A stretch of 54,041 nucleotides of DNA from an uncultured Anaerotignum sp. (GTDB lineage Bacteria; Bacillota; Clostridia; Lachnospirales; Anaerotignaceae), in NCBI RefSeq assembly GCF_905212195.1, contig NZ_CAJMDQ010000005.1:1-54041 (forward strand), read 5' to 3'. The translations under genes and the position numbers were made by a program. Below are positions 40,282 through 48,627 of the stretch, piece by piece. The notes under the pieces are model-generated. The model ran no database searches. It saw nothing but the letters and a program-made list of their open reading frames with translations, and had not been told where the DNA came from. Position 1 is the first letter of the stretch. Each line of letters opens with the position of its first letter.

Positions 40282-41037
40282 TTACATCACCAAACAATAT
40301 ACCCCTGCCAGACACAGCAGATGGACGGGATAGAACAGGTAAAAGGCATATTTGCCGCCTGTATGTCCCACTTCCCCCCTATACCGCCGCAGCAATACCC
40401 AGGTGCCCAAAGCCACTGCCAGATACATAACAGACTCAAAAACAGCCGCGAAGGTAATCCCCCAGGACAATAGTGCCAGCGGAATCCAAAGGCCGTAATA
40501 AAAAAGTATCATCCAGAACATGGCGCGCCACCGCTGAGGGGAATGCCAGGTATACCAGAGCACAAAGACAAACACCACGCCAAAACCGCCGTAATCCGTC
40601 CCCATAACCTCCGCCAGCATTGCAATGAGAAATACGGCAAACTTGCCCATGTCCCTTCTGTCCTTCTGGACAGAATAGGAATAGGTGACACAGGACAACA
40701 CCCCCAAAAACAGGGTCATCATCACATTGGTAAGCCCAAAGGACAGGGAGATTTTCCCCGTCAAAATCAGGCTTTTCACCATCTGAAAGGGGATTTCCGC
40801 TAATAATGCAAAGCCAAAGAGCCTTTTCAGATAGGCTTTCACGTTATGGGTATGCCAGACGCCTTCTGCCAGCTGGAAGGCAAAAATCAGAAACGCCATC
40901 CGCCCCAAAGACAGGACAGCCGTATACAAAGTCTGCCCCATGGCCGGCGCCAGCACATCCTCAAAAATCTTCATGGCGTGATCCAGAAACATGGAACAGA
41001 TGGCAAGTATCTTCAGTTGAAACCTCGTCAATGTCAT
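40282..41037 (-). CDS. TraX family membrane protein (acyltransferase-like)
   Basis: A 251-residue protein with about eight membrane helices and the TraX opening LKILAICSMFLDHAMKIFED, where an Asp-His pair marks the family, and a closing FYLFYPVHLLCLAGVYCLVM. TraX of F plasmid acetylates pilin; chromosomal Firmicutes members are presumed acyltransferases for an unknown surface substrate. No conjugation genes are near. It stands between two terminators with a 41112-41483 gene upstream. Confidence 0.88.
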   Translation of the reverse strand: MTLTRFQLKILAICSMFLDHAMKIFEDVLAPAMGQTLYTAVLSLGRMAFLIFAFQLAEGVWHTHNVKAYLKRLFGFALLAEIPFQMVKSLILTGKISLSFGLTNVMMTLFLGVLSCVTYSYSVQKDRRDMGKFAVFLIAMLAEVMGTDYGGFGVVFVFVLWYTWHSPQRWRAMFWMILFYYGLWIPLALLSWGITFAAVFESVMYLAVALGTWVLLRRYRGEVGHTGGKYAFYLFYPVHLLCLAGVYCLVM

Positions 41038-41054
41038 ATGGATTCCTTTCCCGT

Positions 41055-41106
41055 AAAAACAGGATAGCTGAAATCCTTTCTTTTTTAAAGATTCCAGCTA
41101 TCTTTG
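41055..41106 (-). terminator. Terminator of gene 41112-41483
   Basis: Minus strand: GATAGCTGGAATC and GATTTCAGCTATC arms, then CTGTTTTTACG. Member of the shared-stem terminator set. Confidence 0.8.
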
Positions 41107-41111
41107 TTTTC

Positions 41112-41483
41112 TCATATTTTTGTCATTTCCTGAATTTTATCCAGCTGATGGGCAATGATCTGGTTTTTGGTACGAATGCAGATCATCTGAATCTTATTCA
41201 TACCGATCAATTCCCCTTCAATGATGGTTTTCTGCGTAGTAGTGATGCGGATACGCATGCCCCGCTGGAACTCTGCCCCACGGAACAGGATGGTTTCAAT
41301 GGGGAACAGTTCATGGCACCGTTCCATGACCCGCGCCATATCCACCTCGCCAAAGGTCTTTTTCACCACTTTCACACTTCTGCGGACACTTCTGATGAAT
41401 TCAATGATTGCCCAGATCACAAAGGCAATGATTGCCGCCAGAATGATCTGAGAGCCGCTCAATGATTGAAATCGTTCCAACAT
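41112..41483 (-). CDS. Hypothetical single-pass membrane protein
   Basis: A 123-residue protein: one N-terminal membrane helix (about 12-32; IILAAIIAFVIWAIIEFI), an Arg/Lys-rich juxtamembrane segment, then a beta-rich cytosolic domain (GMRIRITTTQKTIIEGELIG, QMICIRTKNQIIAHQLDKIQ) that looks like a small SM- or SH3-like barrel. RBS GGAGGGTGAT precedes the ATG. It begins 21 bp after rsmI and may be the last gene of the tmk-rsmI operon. No family recognised. Confidence 0.7.
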   Translation of the reverse strand: MLERFQSLSGSQIILAAIIAFVIWAIIEFIRSVRRSVKVVKKTFGEVDMARVMERCHELFPIETILFRGAEFQRGMRIRITTTQKTIIEGELIGMNKIQMICIRTKNQIIAHQLDKIQEMTKI

Positions 41484-41504
41484 ATCCCATCACCCTCCTT
41501 TATT

Positions 41505-42356
41505 TCAGTCTTTATGCAGATAGCTGTAAATATCCCGTTTGGATACGCCGCGATCCTTTGCCACCTGCTTCATGGCGTCTTTTTCACTATAGTTTTGACG
41601 GAGATAATGCTCCATGTGTTCCTCGATGGAAACGCTTTCCCAGCTCTCCTGTGCCGCCTGCCGCTGCTGCTCCAAAGTATAGCCGGCAAATACCAGCACA
41701 AATTCCCCTTTTGGCGGCTGGGCGGTAAAGTGGGCTTTGATTTCCGCCAAAGTACCACGGCGCACTTCCTCGAATTTCTTTGTCAGCTCCCGAATGGCTG
41801 CCATTTCCCTGTCAGAGCCGAAAATCTTTTCCAGTTCCTCCAAAGTATCCAGCAAACGGTGAGGGGCTTCATAAAAAATCATGGTGCGGTGTTCCTTTTC
41901 CAGTGTGGAAAGAACAGCCCGCCGTTCTTTTTTCTCCATAGGCAAAAAGCCCTCGAACACAAACCGTCTGGTATCCAGACCGGAAAGCACCAGTGCCACT
42001 ACCGCCGCAGACGCGCCCGGCGCTACCGTCACAGGCACCCCTGCTTCATAGCACAGCTTTACCAAATCCGCACCGGGGTCAGAAATACCCGGCATGCCGG
42101 CGTCTGTCACCAGTGCGATATTTTCTCCCGCCAGCAGTCGTTCCACCAGTTTCGGGCCTTTTTCCGCCTTATTATGCTCGTGGTAGCTTGTCATGGGGGT
42201 TTTGATTTCAAAATGATTCAACAGTTTCAGGGTATTGCGGGTATCTTCCGCCGCAATGATGTCTGCCGTTTCCAGCAGTTTCAGCACCCGCAGCGTCATA
42301 TCATCCAGATTGCCGATGGGGGTGGCGCATAAATAAAGTGTTCCTGCCATACTCAC
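41505..42356 (-). CDS. rsmI: 16S rRNA (cytidine1402-2'-O)-methyltransferase
   Basis: A 283-residue tetrapyrrole-methylase-fold enzyme. Family motifs: TLYLCATPIGNLDDMTLRVL near the N-terminus, AAEDTRNTLKLLNHF, and VTDAGMPGISDPGADLVKLC for SAM. A C-terminal HTH-like segment (SEKDAMKQVAKDRGVSKRDI) is present, as in longer RsmI. It 2'-O-methylates C1402 in the ribosomal P-site. The start (GTG 42356) overlaps the trmN6 stop by 4 bp; an ATG two codons later is an alternative. Confidence 0.95.
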   Translation of the reverse strand: MSMAGTLYLCATPIGNLDDMTLRVLKLLETADIIAAEDTRNTLKLLNHFEIKTPMTSYHEHNKAEKGPKLVERLLAGENIALVTDAGMPGISDPGADLVKLCYEAGVPVTVAPGASAAVVALVLSGLDTRRFVFEGFLPMEKKERRAVLSTLEKEHRTMIFYEAPHRLLDTLEELEKIFGSDREMAAIRELTKKFEEVRRGTLAEIKAHFTAQPPKGEFVLVFAGYTLEQQRQAAQESWESVSIEEHMEHYLRQNYSEKDAMKQVAKDRGVSKRDIYSYLHKD

Positions 42357-43108
42357 GCCTGCCCTTCTCCGTAATAAATGTCATAGATTTCGTCGGTGTA
42401 TTCTCCCGGCGCTTTATAAATCACCAATGGCGGCTCCACTTTGATCATGGGCTTGCCGCTTCTGCCTGCTTCCACCAGCACCATAGAAGGCGCTTTATCC
42501 ACAAAGGAATGGACGAACCGCAGCCGTTTGGGCTCCAGTCCATACTGCCGCAGGGTACAAATGATATCCGTCAGTCGATGGGGACGATGCACCATATAGA
42601 ACCGTCCGCCGGGACGGAGCACCTTTGCAGCGCCTTTCACCACGTCCTCCAATGTGCAGAGGACTTCATGGCGGGCAATGGCTTTGGGGCCGGAAGGATT
42701 TTGCAGACCGCCGCCCTCATTCATATATGGGGGATTGGAAGTCACCACATCGAATACAGAACCGCCGAAAATGGCAGCCGTTTCCTTGATGTCCCCTTCC
42801 ACAATCTCCACTTTTTCCTCCAGTTCATTGAGTGCCACACTGCGTCTTGCCATTTCCACGCTTTCCGGCTGTATTTCCAGCCCCGTGAAATGGCTGCCCA
42901 GTGTTCTGCCTTCCAGCAGAATGGGCAAAATGCCGGTACCTGTCCCCAAGTCCAGCACTTTTTCTCCTTTTTTCACCCGTGCGAAGCCGCTGAGGATAAC
43001 GGCATCCACGCCGAAACAGAACCGTTTGGGGTCTTGGATGATAACATAGCCCTTTCGGTGCAGGTCATCTACCCTTTCGCCCTCTTTGATCAACACATCA
43101 GTCCTCAT
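42353..43108 (-). CDS. tRNA1(Val) (adenine37-N6)-methyltransferase-like (TrmN6/YabB)
   Basis: A 251-residue SAM methyltransferase with VLDLGTGTGILPILLEGRT (motif I) and the N6-adenine catalytic tetrad NPPY in VVTSNPPYMNEGG, as in TrmN6/YabB. The C-terminal strand ends in YDIYYGEGQA. The order ricT-trmN6-rsmI is the conserved Firmicutes arrangement (yaaT-yabA-yabB-yazA-yabC in Bacillus), here without yabA and the GIY-YIG yazA gene. It overlaps ricT by 11 bp and rsmI by 4 bp. Confidence 0.92.
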   Translation of the reverse strand: MRTDVLIKEGERVDDLHRKGYVIIQDPKRFCFGVDAVILSGFARVKKGEKVLDLGTGTGILPILLEGRTLGSHFTGLEIQPESVEMARRSVALNELEEKVEIVEGDIKETAAIFGGSVFDVVTSNPPYMNEGGGLQNPSGPKAIARHEVLCTLEDVVKGAAKVLRPGGRFYMVHRPHRLTDIICTLRQYGLEPKRLRFVHSFVDKAPSMVLVEAGRSGKPMIKVEPPLVIYKAPGEYTDEIYDIYYGEGQA

Positions 43109-43970
43109 ATTCCTTCAGTTCCTCCGCCACAGGCTGCTGTTTCCGTTTTTTCTTGGACTTAATGACTTTGATTTCATCCACGTTGTAGAAAGCAATGGTA
43201 GGGGGATCGTTTTCCGTTTTCCGCACTGCCGCTTTCACCTGCTGCATCAATACATTTGTGGAAAGGATTTCCCCGGTACCGTCAGGAGTGGAGATGATAT
43301 CCCCCACAAAAGGCAGTTTCTTGTTCAATTCTTCGTATACATCTTCTTCGTACTTCAGGCAGCACATGAGTCTGCCGCAGATACCACTGATTTTCGTGGG
43401 GTTCAACGCCAAATTCTGGTCTTTTGCCATTTTGATGGACACTGGCTGGAAATCACCCAGGAATGTAGCGCAGCACAAAGCTCTGCCGCAGATGCCGATG
43501 CCGCTGAGCATTTTCGCTTCATCACGGACACCGATCTGCCGCAGTTCGATACGCATACGGAACACTGCCGCCAGTTCTTTTACCAGTTCACGGAAGTCTA
43601 CACGACCGTCAGAGGTAAAGTAAAAGATCAGTTTATTCTTATCGAATGTCATTTCCACATCCACCAGTTTCATGTCCAATTCCAGACGGGCAATTTTCTG
43701 CAAGCAGATGCGGAAGGCTTCTTCTTCCTTCTTGGCATTGGCTTCCACCACTTTGGCATCCTCCGCCGTTGCGGGACGCAGTACCTTTTTCAGAGGAGGT
43801 ACGATGGTTTCTTCGGGCACAAAGGTATTTTCCTTGATAACCGCGCCATACTCAATGCCTCTTGCTGTTTCCACAATGGCAAAACCGCCTTTTTCCAGTT
43901 TCTGACCATCGGGATCGAAATAATACATTTTACCAGCTTTTTTGAACCGGATTCCTACAACTTCTATCAT
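43098..43970 (-). CDS. ricT: RicT/YaaT (PSP1 domain) protein
   Basis: A 290-residue PSP1-domain protein. Signature segments: IGICGRALCCATFLGDFQPV and KISGICGRLMCCLKYEEDVY, whose cysteines fit the Fe-S-binding role of the RicAFT (YmcA-YlbF-YaaT) complex that steers RNase Y cleavage and affects sporulation through Spo0A phosphorylation. C-terminal tail is Lys/Arg then Glu-rich. It lies 5 bp after holB and overlaps trmN6. Confidence 0.95.
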   Translation of the reverse strand: MIEVVGIRFKKAGKMYYFDPDGQKLEKGGFAIVETARGIEYGAVIKENTFVPEETIVPPLKKVLRPATAEDAKVVEANAKKEEEAFRICLQKIARLELDMKLVDVEMTFDKNKLIFYFTSDGRVDFRELVKELAAVFRMRIELRQIGVRDEAKMLSGIGICGRALCCATFLGDFQPVSIKMAKDQNLALNPTKISGICGRLMCCLKYEEDVYEELNKKLPFVGDIISTPDGTGEILSTNVLMQQVKAAVRKTENDPPTIAFYNVDEIKVIKSKKKRKQQPVAEELKEYED

Positions 43971-43975
43971 ACAGT

Positions 43976-44956
43976 CTAATTCTCCTTTAATTGTAACAGC
44001 ATCACTTCCATGGTGAGCCGAAAATTCGCGTTGCGCGCCAATTGCACACGGGCACGCTGTATGAGAGCGGCTTTTCGTGCCAGTTCCCCTTCGGATTCCA
44101 CGGCACTTCTGAAAATCTCCGCCTTTTTGTCTTTTTGAATGAGGTCTTTTTCACTGCGCAGCCGTTTGGCATAGAGCAAATCCCGATACCAAAGCTGCAT
44201 CATGTCCAGAAAACGCAGATCGTCTTTATATTTTTCCAAATCCTTTGCCCACAGAAAGACCTCTCCTTTTTTCGCCTGGGGCAAAGCCATGAGTTTTTCC
44301 AAAATTTCCTGCCGCATCTGCTGAAAACTTTCGTCCTCCAGCAAATCCAGCGCTTGTCCAATGCTCCCCTGGGCATAAGCGGCATAGACCGCGCTGTCTG
44401 CCGGGGAAAGCCCTTTTTTCTTTTCCAGATAGTCTGCCACCATAGTATCCGGCAAAGGTCGGATATGGAGCGTCACCGTACGGGACAATATGGTGGGCAA
44501 AAACGCCGTCTGGTTTTCCGCCAGAAGGAGAAAAACGGCATAAGCAGGCGGTTCCTCCAATGTTTTCAAAAGGGCATTCTGTGCCTGTACGGTCATGGTA
44601 TCCGCCTGTTCCACAATATAGATCTTATAGCGGTAGCGATACTGTTTCAGGCTCACGTCCTCCAGTATCTGCTCCCGCACATCGTCCACGCCCAACGTCT
44701 TTTTGGTGGGGCGGACATACACAATATCCGGGTGGTTTCCCGAATCGAATGCCGAGCAGCTTCTGCAATGACCGCAAGGCTCTATGCCGCCGGCTTCACA
44801 CTGCAATGTTTTGGCAAAGGTATCCGCAATGAGCCGTTTGCCGCTGCCTGCGCTGCCCGTCAGCAGATAGGCGTGGGAAACACGTCCCGCCGCCACTGCC
44901 TGCTGCAAATGGCGCAGCAAAAGGGCATTGCCGTAAATATCCGAAAAACTGTGCAA
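43976..44956 (-). CDS. holB: DNA polymerase III delta' subunit
   Basis: A 326-residue clamp-loader subunit. Walker A-like GSAGSGKR (about 34-41), a Cys4 zinc module (Cys53, Cys61, Cys64, Cys67) and the sensor/arginine-finger region LPTILSRTVTLHI are visible. The start is TTG, with GGAGTGAAGGG upstream; no ATG is suitably placed. Part of the tmk-darA-holB-ricT cluster typical of Firmicutes. Confidence 0.94.
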   Translation of the reverse strand: MHSFSDIYGNALLLRHLQQAVAAGRVSHAYLLTGSAGSGKRLIADTFAKTLQCEAGGIEPCGHCRSCSAFDSGNHPDIVYVRPTKKTLGVDDVREQILEDVSLKQYRYRYKIYIVEQADTMTVQAQNALLKTLEEPPAYAVFLLLAENQTAFLPTILSRTVTLHIRPLPDTMVADYLEKKKGLSPADSAVYAAYAQGSIGQALDLLEDESFQQMRQEILEKLMALPQAKKGEVFLWAKDLEKYKDDLRFLDMMQLWYRDLLYAKRLRSEKDLIQKDKKAEIFRSAVESEGELARKAALIQRARVQLARNANFRLTMEVMLLQLKEN

Positions 44957-44985
44957 CGCCCTTCACTCCTTTCCTTTTTGTGCCA

Positions 44986-45312
44986 TTAGAATTTATGGAA
45001 CTGATCCACATCCAGCACAAATACTGTTGCGCCGCCTACCTTAACTTCAATGGGCGCAAGGATAAATCCGTGCATAGCGCCGCAGGAAGAAGGCAGTGTT
45101 GCATACTGTGTTCTTGACTTGCTGTTTTCTTCAATGATTTTCAGGGCTTCATCTACTTTCTCATCGTCCACACCGGTCATGATGGTGGTATTGCCGCTGC
45201 GCAGGAAACCGCCTTTTGTAGCCAGTCTGGTTACCTGAATTTCCGCTTCGTTCAGATGGGAGATAACTTCGCCCGCATCTTCATCCTGGATAATGGCAAT
45301 GATCAATTTCAT
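44986..45312 (-). CDS. darA: Cyclic-di-AMP receptor DarA (PstA/YaaQ)
   Basis: A 108-residue PII-like protein that binds c-di-AMP: MKLIIAIIQDEDAGEVISHL, TRLATKGGFLRSGNTTIMTG (nucleotide-site loop) and C-terminal strand EVKVGGATVFVLDVDQFHKF. Its place between tmk and holB is the conserved yaaQ locus. RBS GGAGGG precedes the ATG by 5-6 bp. Its output partner is not known. Confidence 0.95.
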   Translation of the reverse strand: MKLIIAIIQDEDAGEVISHLNEAEIQVTRLATKGGFLRSGNTTIMTGVDDEKVDEALKIIEENSKSRTQYATLPSSCGAMHGFILAPIEVKVGGATVFVLDVDQFHKF

Positions 45313-45336
45313 ATAAATCCCTCCTTATGGATTGGC

Positions 45337-45966
45337 TTACGCTCTGTCCAAAAGTTCATCCAGCGCTCCTTTGATCTGCCCAAATACTTCTTCTATGGTG
45401 CCGGAGGCATCAATGCGGCAGATTCGCTCCGGTTCTTTTTTGCAAAGTGCGTCATAGCCCTCGTATACCTTCTGGTGAAATTCCAGCTTTTCCTGTTCCA
45501 GCCGATCCAATTCATGGTTTTCCTCCTGCTGTTTGCGCGCCATGCCCACTGCGGGAGGCAGATCCAGAAAAACAGTCAGATCCGGCACAAGACCACCGGT
45601 GGCAATGGCATTCACCTGTGCCACCATATCGCCCAATCCTCTGCCGTAAGCCTGATAGGCAATGCTGGAATCCACATAACGGTCGGAAAGCACCACTTTT
45701 CCTGCCTGAAGTGCCGGCAGAACTTTTTCCTCCACATGCTGAGCACGGGCCGCCGCATAAAGGAGCATTTCCGTTTTCGCAGTCATTTGGGGATATGCCG
45801 GGTCAAGAATCAGCTCCCGAATGGCTTCTGCCACGTCTGTTCCGCCGGGTTCTCTCGTCACCACCAAATCCACCTGTTTTTCCTCCAGATAAGAAATGAT
45901 TTTTTTCAGCTGGGTAGACTTTCCGCTGCCGTCGCTGCCTTCTATGGTGATAAAATACCCTTTCAT
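45337..45966 (-). CDS. tmk: Thymidylate kinase
   Basis: A 209-residue dTMP kinase making dTDP. P-loop GSDGSGKS (about 10-17), DRYVDSSIAYQAYGRGLG with the DRY substrate motif (about 92-109), and a LID region rich in Arg/Glu near LPPAVGMARKQQ. ATG 45966 is preferred with GAGGTG just upstream; the frame extends 4 codons further. First gene of the operon, promoter at 46017-46045. Confidence 0.96.
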   Translation of the reverse strand: MKGYFITIEGSDGSGKSTQLKKIISYLEEKQVDLVVTREPGGTDVAEAIRELILDPAYPQMTAKTEMLLYAAARAQHVEEKVLPALQAGKVVLSDRYVDSSIAYQAYGRGLGDMVAQVNAIATGGLVPDLTVFLDLPPAVGMARKQQEENHELDRLEQEKLEFHQKVYEGYDALCKKEPERICRIDASGTIEEVFGQIKGALDELLDRA

Positions 45967-46016
45967 GACACACCTCAAACTCTCTTTCCGTCCATTATTG
46001 TCAATTGCATAGAAAA

Positions 46017-46045
46017 ATTATAACACACTCCCTGTAAATTGGCAA
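46017..46045 (-). promoter_or_regulatory. sigma-A promoter of tmk-darA-holB-ricT-trmN6-rsmI operon
   Basis: Minus strand: TTGCCA (46045-46040), 17-bp spacer, TATAAT (46022-46017), 51 bp before tmk. Confidence 0.75.
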
Positions 46046-46077
46046 AAAAAACAATGGCAAATTCCAGCACTATCAAG

Positions 46078-46118
46078 CAAAAAAGCCGGACTTCCCTTTC
46101 TGGGCATCCGGCTTTTAC
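46078..46118 (-). terminator. Terminator of SipL-like gene
   Basis: Minus strand: arms AAAGCCGGATGCCC and GGAAGTCCGGCTTTT then TTGCTTG, 9 bp beyond the stop codon. Confidence 0.8.
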
Positions 46119-46126
46119 TGCACTGT

Positions 46127-47686
46127 TTACTTTCTGCCGCCTCGTAAAATCAGCAGTTTCTGTCCCGAAAAGAGCCGCTCGGGATTTTCAATATCATTGA
46201 CCATGAGGATACGTTCCGGTGTGGTGCGGTATTTTTTGGCAATATCCCACAGGCTTTCTCCATCCTGCACCACACAAATCACAGCGGAGGGACGTTTTTC
46301 CGGTGTTTCTTCGGGCATTTCCAAAAGGTCTGTGACCACTTCCGTTTCTTCCATGGCTGTCACCAGAATTTCCAGCAGGATCTGTGCCCGCAGCTCCCCT
46401 TCTGTTTCCGTCATAAGGCGGAAGTCTACCTGTTCCGCTGTGCTGCGTACACAGGCAGTATCTCCTGCTTTTGCACCTCTCACTTCCACGGTCTGGCGGA
46501 AAGGAATCCCCCGTTTCAGCACACATACTGCCTCATCGTCATCGGCAGAAAGATAGAGAATTTCCGCCTGCAATACCCCTTCCACATTGACAGCATCTGT
46601 TTCCACGGTCACATCTTCCGTATGTACCTGACCCCATGCCGCCACCGCCTGCATCATGGGCATTTCTCCATTTTCCAGAGATACGCCTTCTTTCAGGCTG
46701 AAACGGCTCCGTGTCATGCCTACGCATACAGGGAAGGTAACTTTTTCCCGTTTGGGCTGCAAACAGCTTTCCAAACCATAGGCGTCTGTGACCATTTCCT
46801 GTTCCGTATGGTCTACGGCTTTCAGTTCCGCACCGATGACTGCTGTTACATCCAGATTGCGTGTTTCTCCGTCGTCATTCACCGCCGGGCGAACTTCACT
46901 TTCATTGACAGTCAGTTTTACATCTGTCCATGTCTGGGGGGTGATGCCGCCGCCTTCAATGAATCCATGGAAAGGGATTTCCGCTTCCACTGCCACAGGC
47001 ATGCCGTTTTCCTCTGTGCCATAAATGGCTGTCATCCGCAGATTCCCCCGCACTGCCACTTTTCCATCCATGGCGCGAATGTCCGTATCGGAAAGGGTCA
47101 ATACCTGATGGAGCATTTCCCCAATGTTTGGCTGGTCTGCCCCCAGTGACACCGTATGCTTCACTGTGAACCTGTCCTTTTTCTCTGCAACGGGGCGTTC
47201 TGTGAGCACCTTTTTCCGCAGCAGTTCCACCGCTTCTCCCTGAGCGCCGCTGACAGTCTGAAGGCTCTTACTGCCTTCCGCTTCTGCCCATACTTCCACA
47301 ATGGCACGGAGCCCCACTTTCCGGTCATTGATGAGCTGACATTCCAAATGTTCCGTTTCTGCCATCACATTCACTGCATCCTCTGCCGTCATGCCTTCCA
47401 CGTACAGCACTTCCTGTATAGGCAGAGAAGATGTCATAGCATACACAGGCTTTTCGCCCCCTGCCGCCCGATACAGCACACGCACCAACAATTCCCCGGT
47501 GAGATTGATTTTTTCCTCGCCGCTTTTCACCTCGTCCAGCCGTACCGTACCGCTGCAATGGAGCACCTGCGCCACATCCGGGCGGTTATCGGGCACAATC
47601 ATATCCCCTTCCAGCAAAATACGGGAATGGTGGGTTCCCTTCCGCTGTTTCCAAGTCATGGTATCCTTTGTCATTTCCAAGGCCAT
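46127..47686 (-). CDS. SPOCS (DUF3794) and LysM spore morphogenesis protein, SipL-like
   Basis: A 519-residue protein with three stretches of SPOCS/DUF3794 type (about 30-160, 175-300, 330-450; e.g. IVPDNRPDVAQVLHCSGTVR) and a C-terminal LysM (about 470-517; VVQDGESLWDIAKKYRTTPE). C. difficile SipL, which links SpoIVA to the forespore surface, has the same length and plan. ATG 47686 follows AAGGAGG by 7-8 bp; the frame extends 33 codons without an RBS. A sigma-E-like promoter lies at 47752-47779, in line with mother-cell expression. Confidence 0.87.
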   Translation of the reverse strand: MALEMTKDTMTWKQRKGTHHSRILLEGDMIVPDNRPDVAQVLHCSGTVRLDEVKSGEEKINLTGELLVRVLYRAAGGEKPVYAMTSSLPIQEVLYVEGMTAEDAVNVMAETEHLECQLINDRKVGLRAIVEVWAEAEGSKSLQTVSGAQGEAVELLRKKVLTERPVAEKKDRFTVKHTVSLGADQPNIGEMLHQVLTLSDTDIRAMDGKVAVRGNLRMTAIYGTEENGMPVAVEAEIPFHGFIEGGGITPQTWTDVKLTVNESEVRPAVNDDGETRNLDVTAVIGAELKAVDHTEQEMVTDAYGLESCLQPKREKVTFPVCVGMTRSRFSLKEGVSLENGEMPMMQAVAAWGQVHTEDVTVETDAVNVEGVLQAEILYLSADDDEAVCVLKRGIPFRQTVEVRGAKAGDTACVRSTAEQVDFRLMTETEGELRAQILLEILVTAMEETEVVTDLLEMPEETPEKRPSAVICVVQDGESLWDIAKKYRTTPERILMVNDIENPERLFSGQKLLILRGGRK

Positions 47687-47751
47687 ATTTCCTACCTCCT
47701 TCATCATATCAGGCACCTGCATCCCGTCTTTTGCGGATTGCCTTTCTGTAA

Positions 47752-47779
47752 AATATATGACGAAAGGGAAAAAATATGA
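47752..47779 (-). promoter_or_regulatory. sigma-E-like sporulation promoter of SipL-like gene
   Basis: Minus strand: TCATATT (47779-47773), 13-bp spacer, CATATATT (47759-47752), close to the sigma-E consensus (GHATATT, CATACAHT). Leader of about 60 nt. Confidence 0.6.
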
Positions 47780-47792
47780 TTCCATCTATTGT

Positions 47793-47910
47793 CGTCAAAG
47801 GCTCATTTCATTCAAGCCTTTGACGAGTAGACAGAGGTATCAATCAAGAATTCCATCGGCAAATGCCTTGAAATTCCTGATTGTTCCTCGTCGAAAGTGA
47901 ATTTCGACTG
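47793..47910. repeat. Cluster of three adjacent hairpins, unassigned
   Basis: Three inverted repeats in 120 bp: CGTCAAAGGCT/AGCCTTTGACG with a 12-nt loop (47793-47826), CAATCAAGAATT paired with AAATTCCTGATTG (about 47837-47882), and GTCGAAA-gtgaa-TTTCGAC (47892-47910). None has a T-tail. Two overlapping minus-strand frames are open through the cluster but lack convincing starts. It fills the gap between the SipL promoter and the lepB terminator. Confidence 0.5.
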
Positions 47911-47962
47911 CGGATTCCAGATTTTTCACCTCTTGAAAATATATGAAAACACTTTATTGTAT

Positions 47963-48000
47963 AAAAAAAGGGCTGTGTTTTTCCAACACAGCCTCTTTTT
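47963..48000 (-). terminator. Terminator of lepB
   Basis: Minus strand: GGCTGTGTT-ggaaa-AACACAGCC then seven T, 6 bp past the stop codon. Confidence 0.92.
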
Positions 48001-48005
48001 CCATT

Positions 48006-48491
48006 TTAGAAGAAAGGAAAGAGCCGAAACAGCACTTTGCCTTTCAAATCTTTTTCCGCAATGACGCCCATATTCCGGCTGTCAAAGCTTTCTGTCCGGT
48101 GGTCTCCCAGCACAAAAACCGTATCTGGCGGAATCACCAAATCTGCCACGCCCTCCGTAGGCCCCATGGCGTAAGGCTCATCCAGCAAGACACCATTTAC
48201 CATGACCCCTTCGGGCACAATTTCCAGACGGTCGCCTTCCACCGCAATGACACGTTTGATGACTTGCCGCTGTCCGTCCTCGTCTGTATAATCAAAGACC
48301 ACCACATCTCCCCGGTCATAGCCCCCAAAAAAGCCTGCCAAACGGCTGACGCAGACCACATTGCCGTTATCATAAGTAGGCTCCATGGACCCGCCGGAAA
48401 GGCGCAGGGGCCAGCAGGCATAAAACAGCACCAGAAGGATGATGGCCGCCCGCAATATATCATTTCCCCAATTTCTTATGTTTCGCCGCAA
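48006..48491 (-). CDS. lepB: Type I signal peptidase
   Basis: A 161-residue Gram-positive-type signal peptidase: one N-terminal helix, catalytic Ser35 in LSGGSMEPTY, general-base Lys79 in QVIKRVIAVEGD, and box E GDHRTESFDSRNMG. It cleaves exported pre-proteins at the outer membrane face. The start is TTG, with AGGAG 7 bp upstream. Neighbouring genes (SipL-like, GuaD) are not clearly related in function. Confidence 0.94.
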   Translation of the reverse strand: MRRNIRNWGNDILRAAIILLVLFYACWPLRLSGGSMEPTYDNGNVVCVSRLAGFFGGYDRGDVVVFDYTDEDGQRQVIKRVIAVEGDRLEIVPEGVMVNGVLLDEPYAMGPTEGVADLVIPPDTVFVLGDHRTESFDSRNMGVIAEKDLKGKVLFRLFPFF

Positions 48492-48627
48492 CTTTTCTCT
48501 CCTCTTTTATTTCCGTTTTTCGGACAAAATACCGCATTTTTCCGTAGTTTCAAGTATACGGTTTTTCCCGTCGTCAGGCAAGGGGAATTTCTGTAGAAAA
48601 TTGCGCCAATTTTGGGATTTTTTTGTA

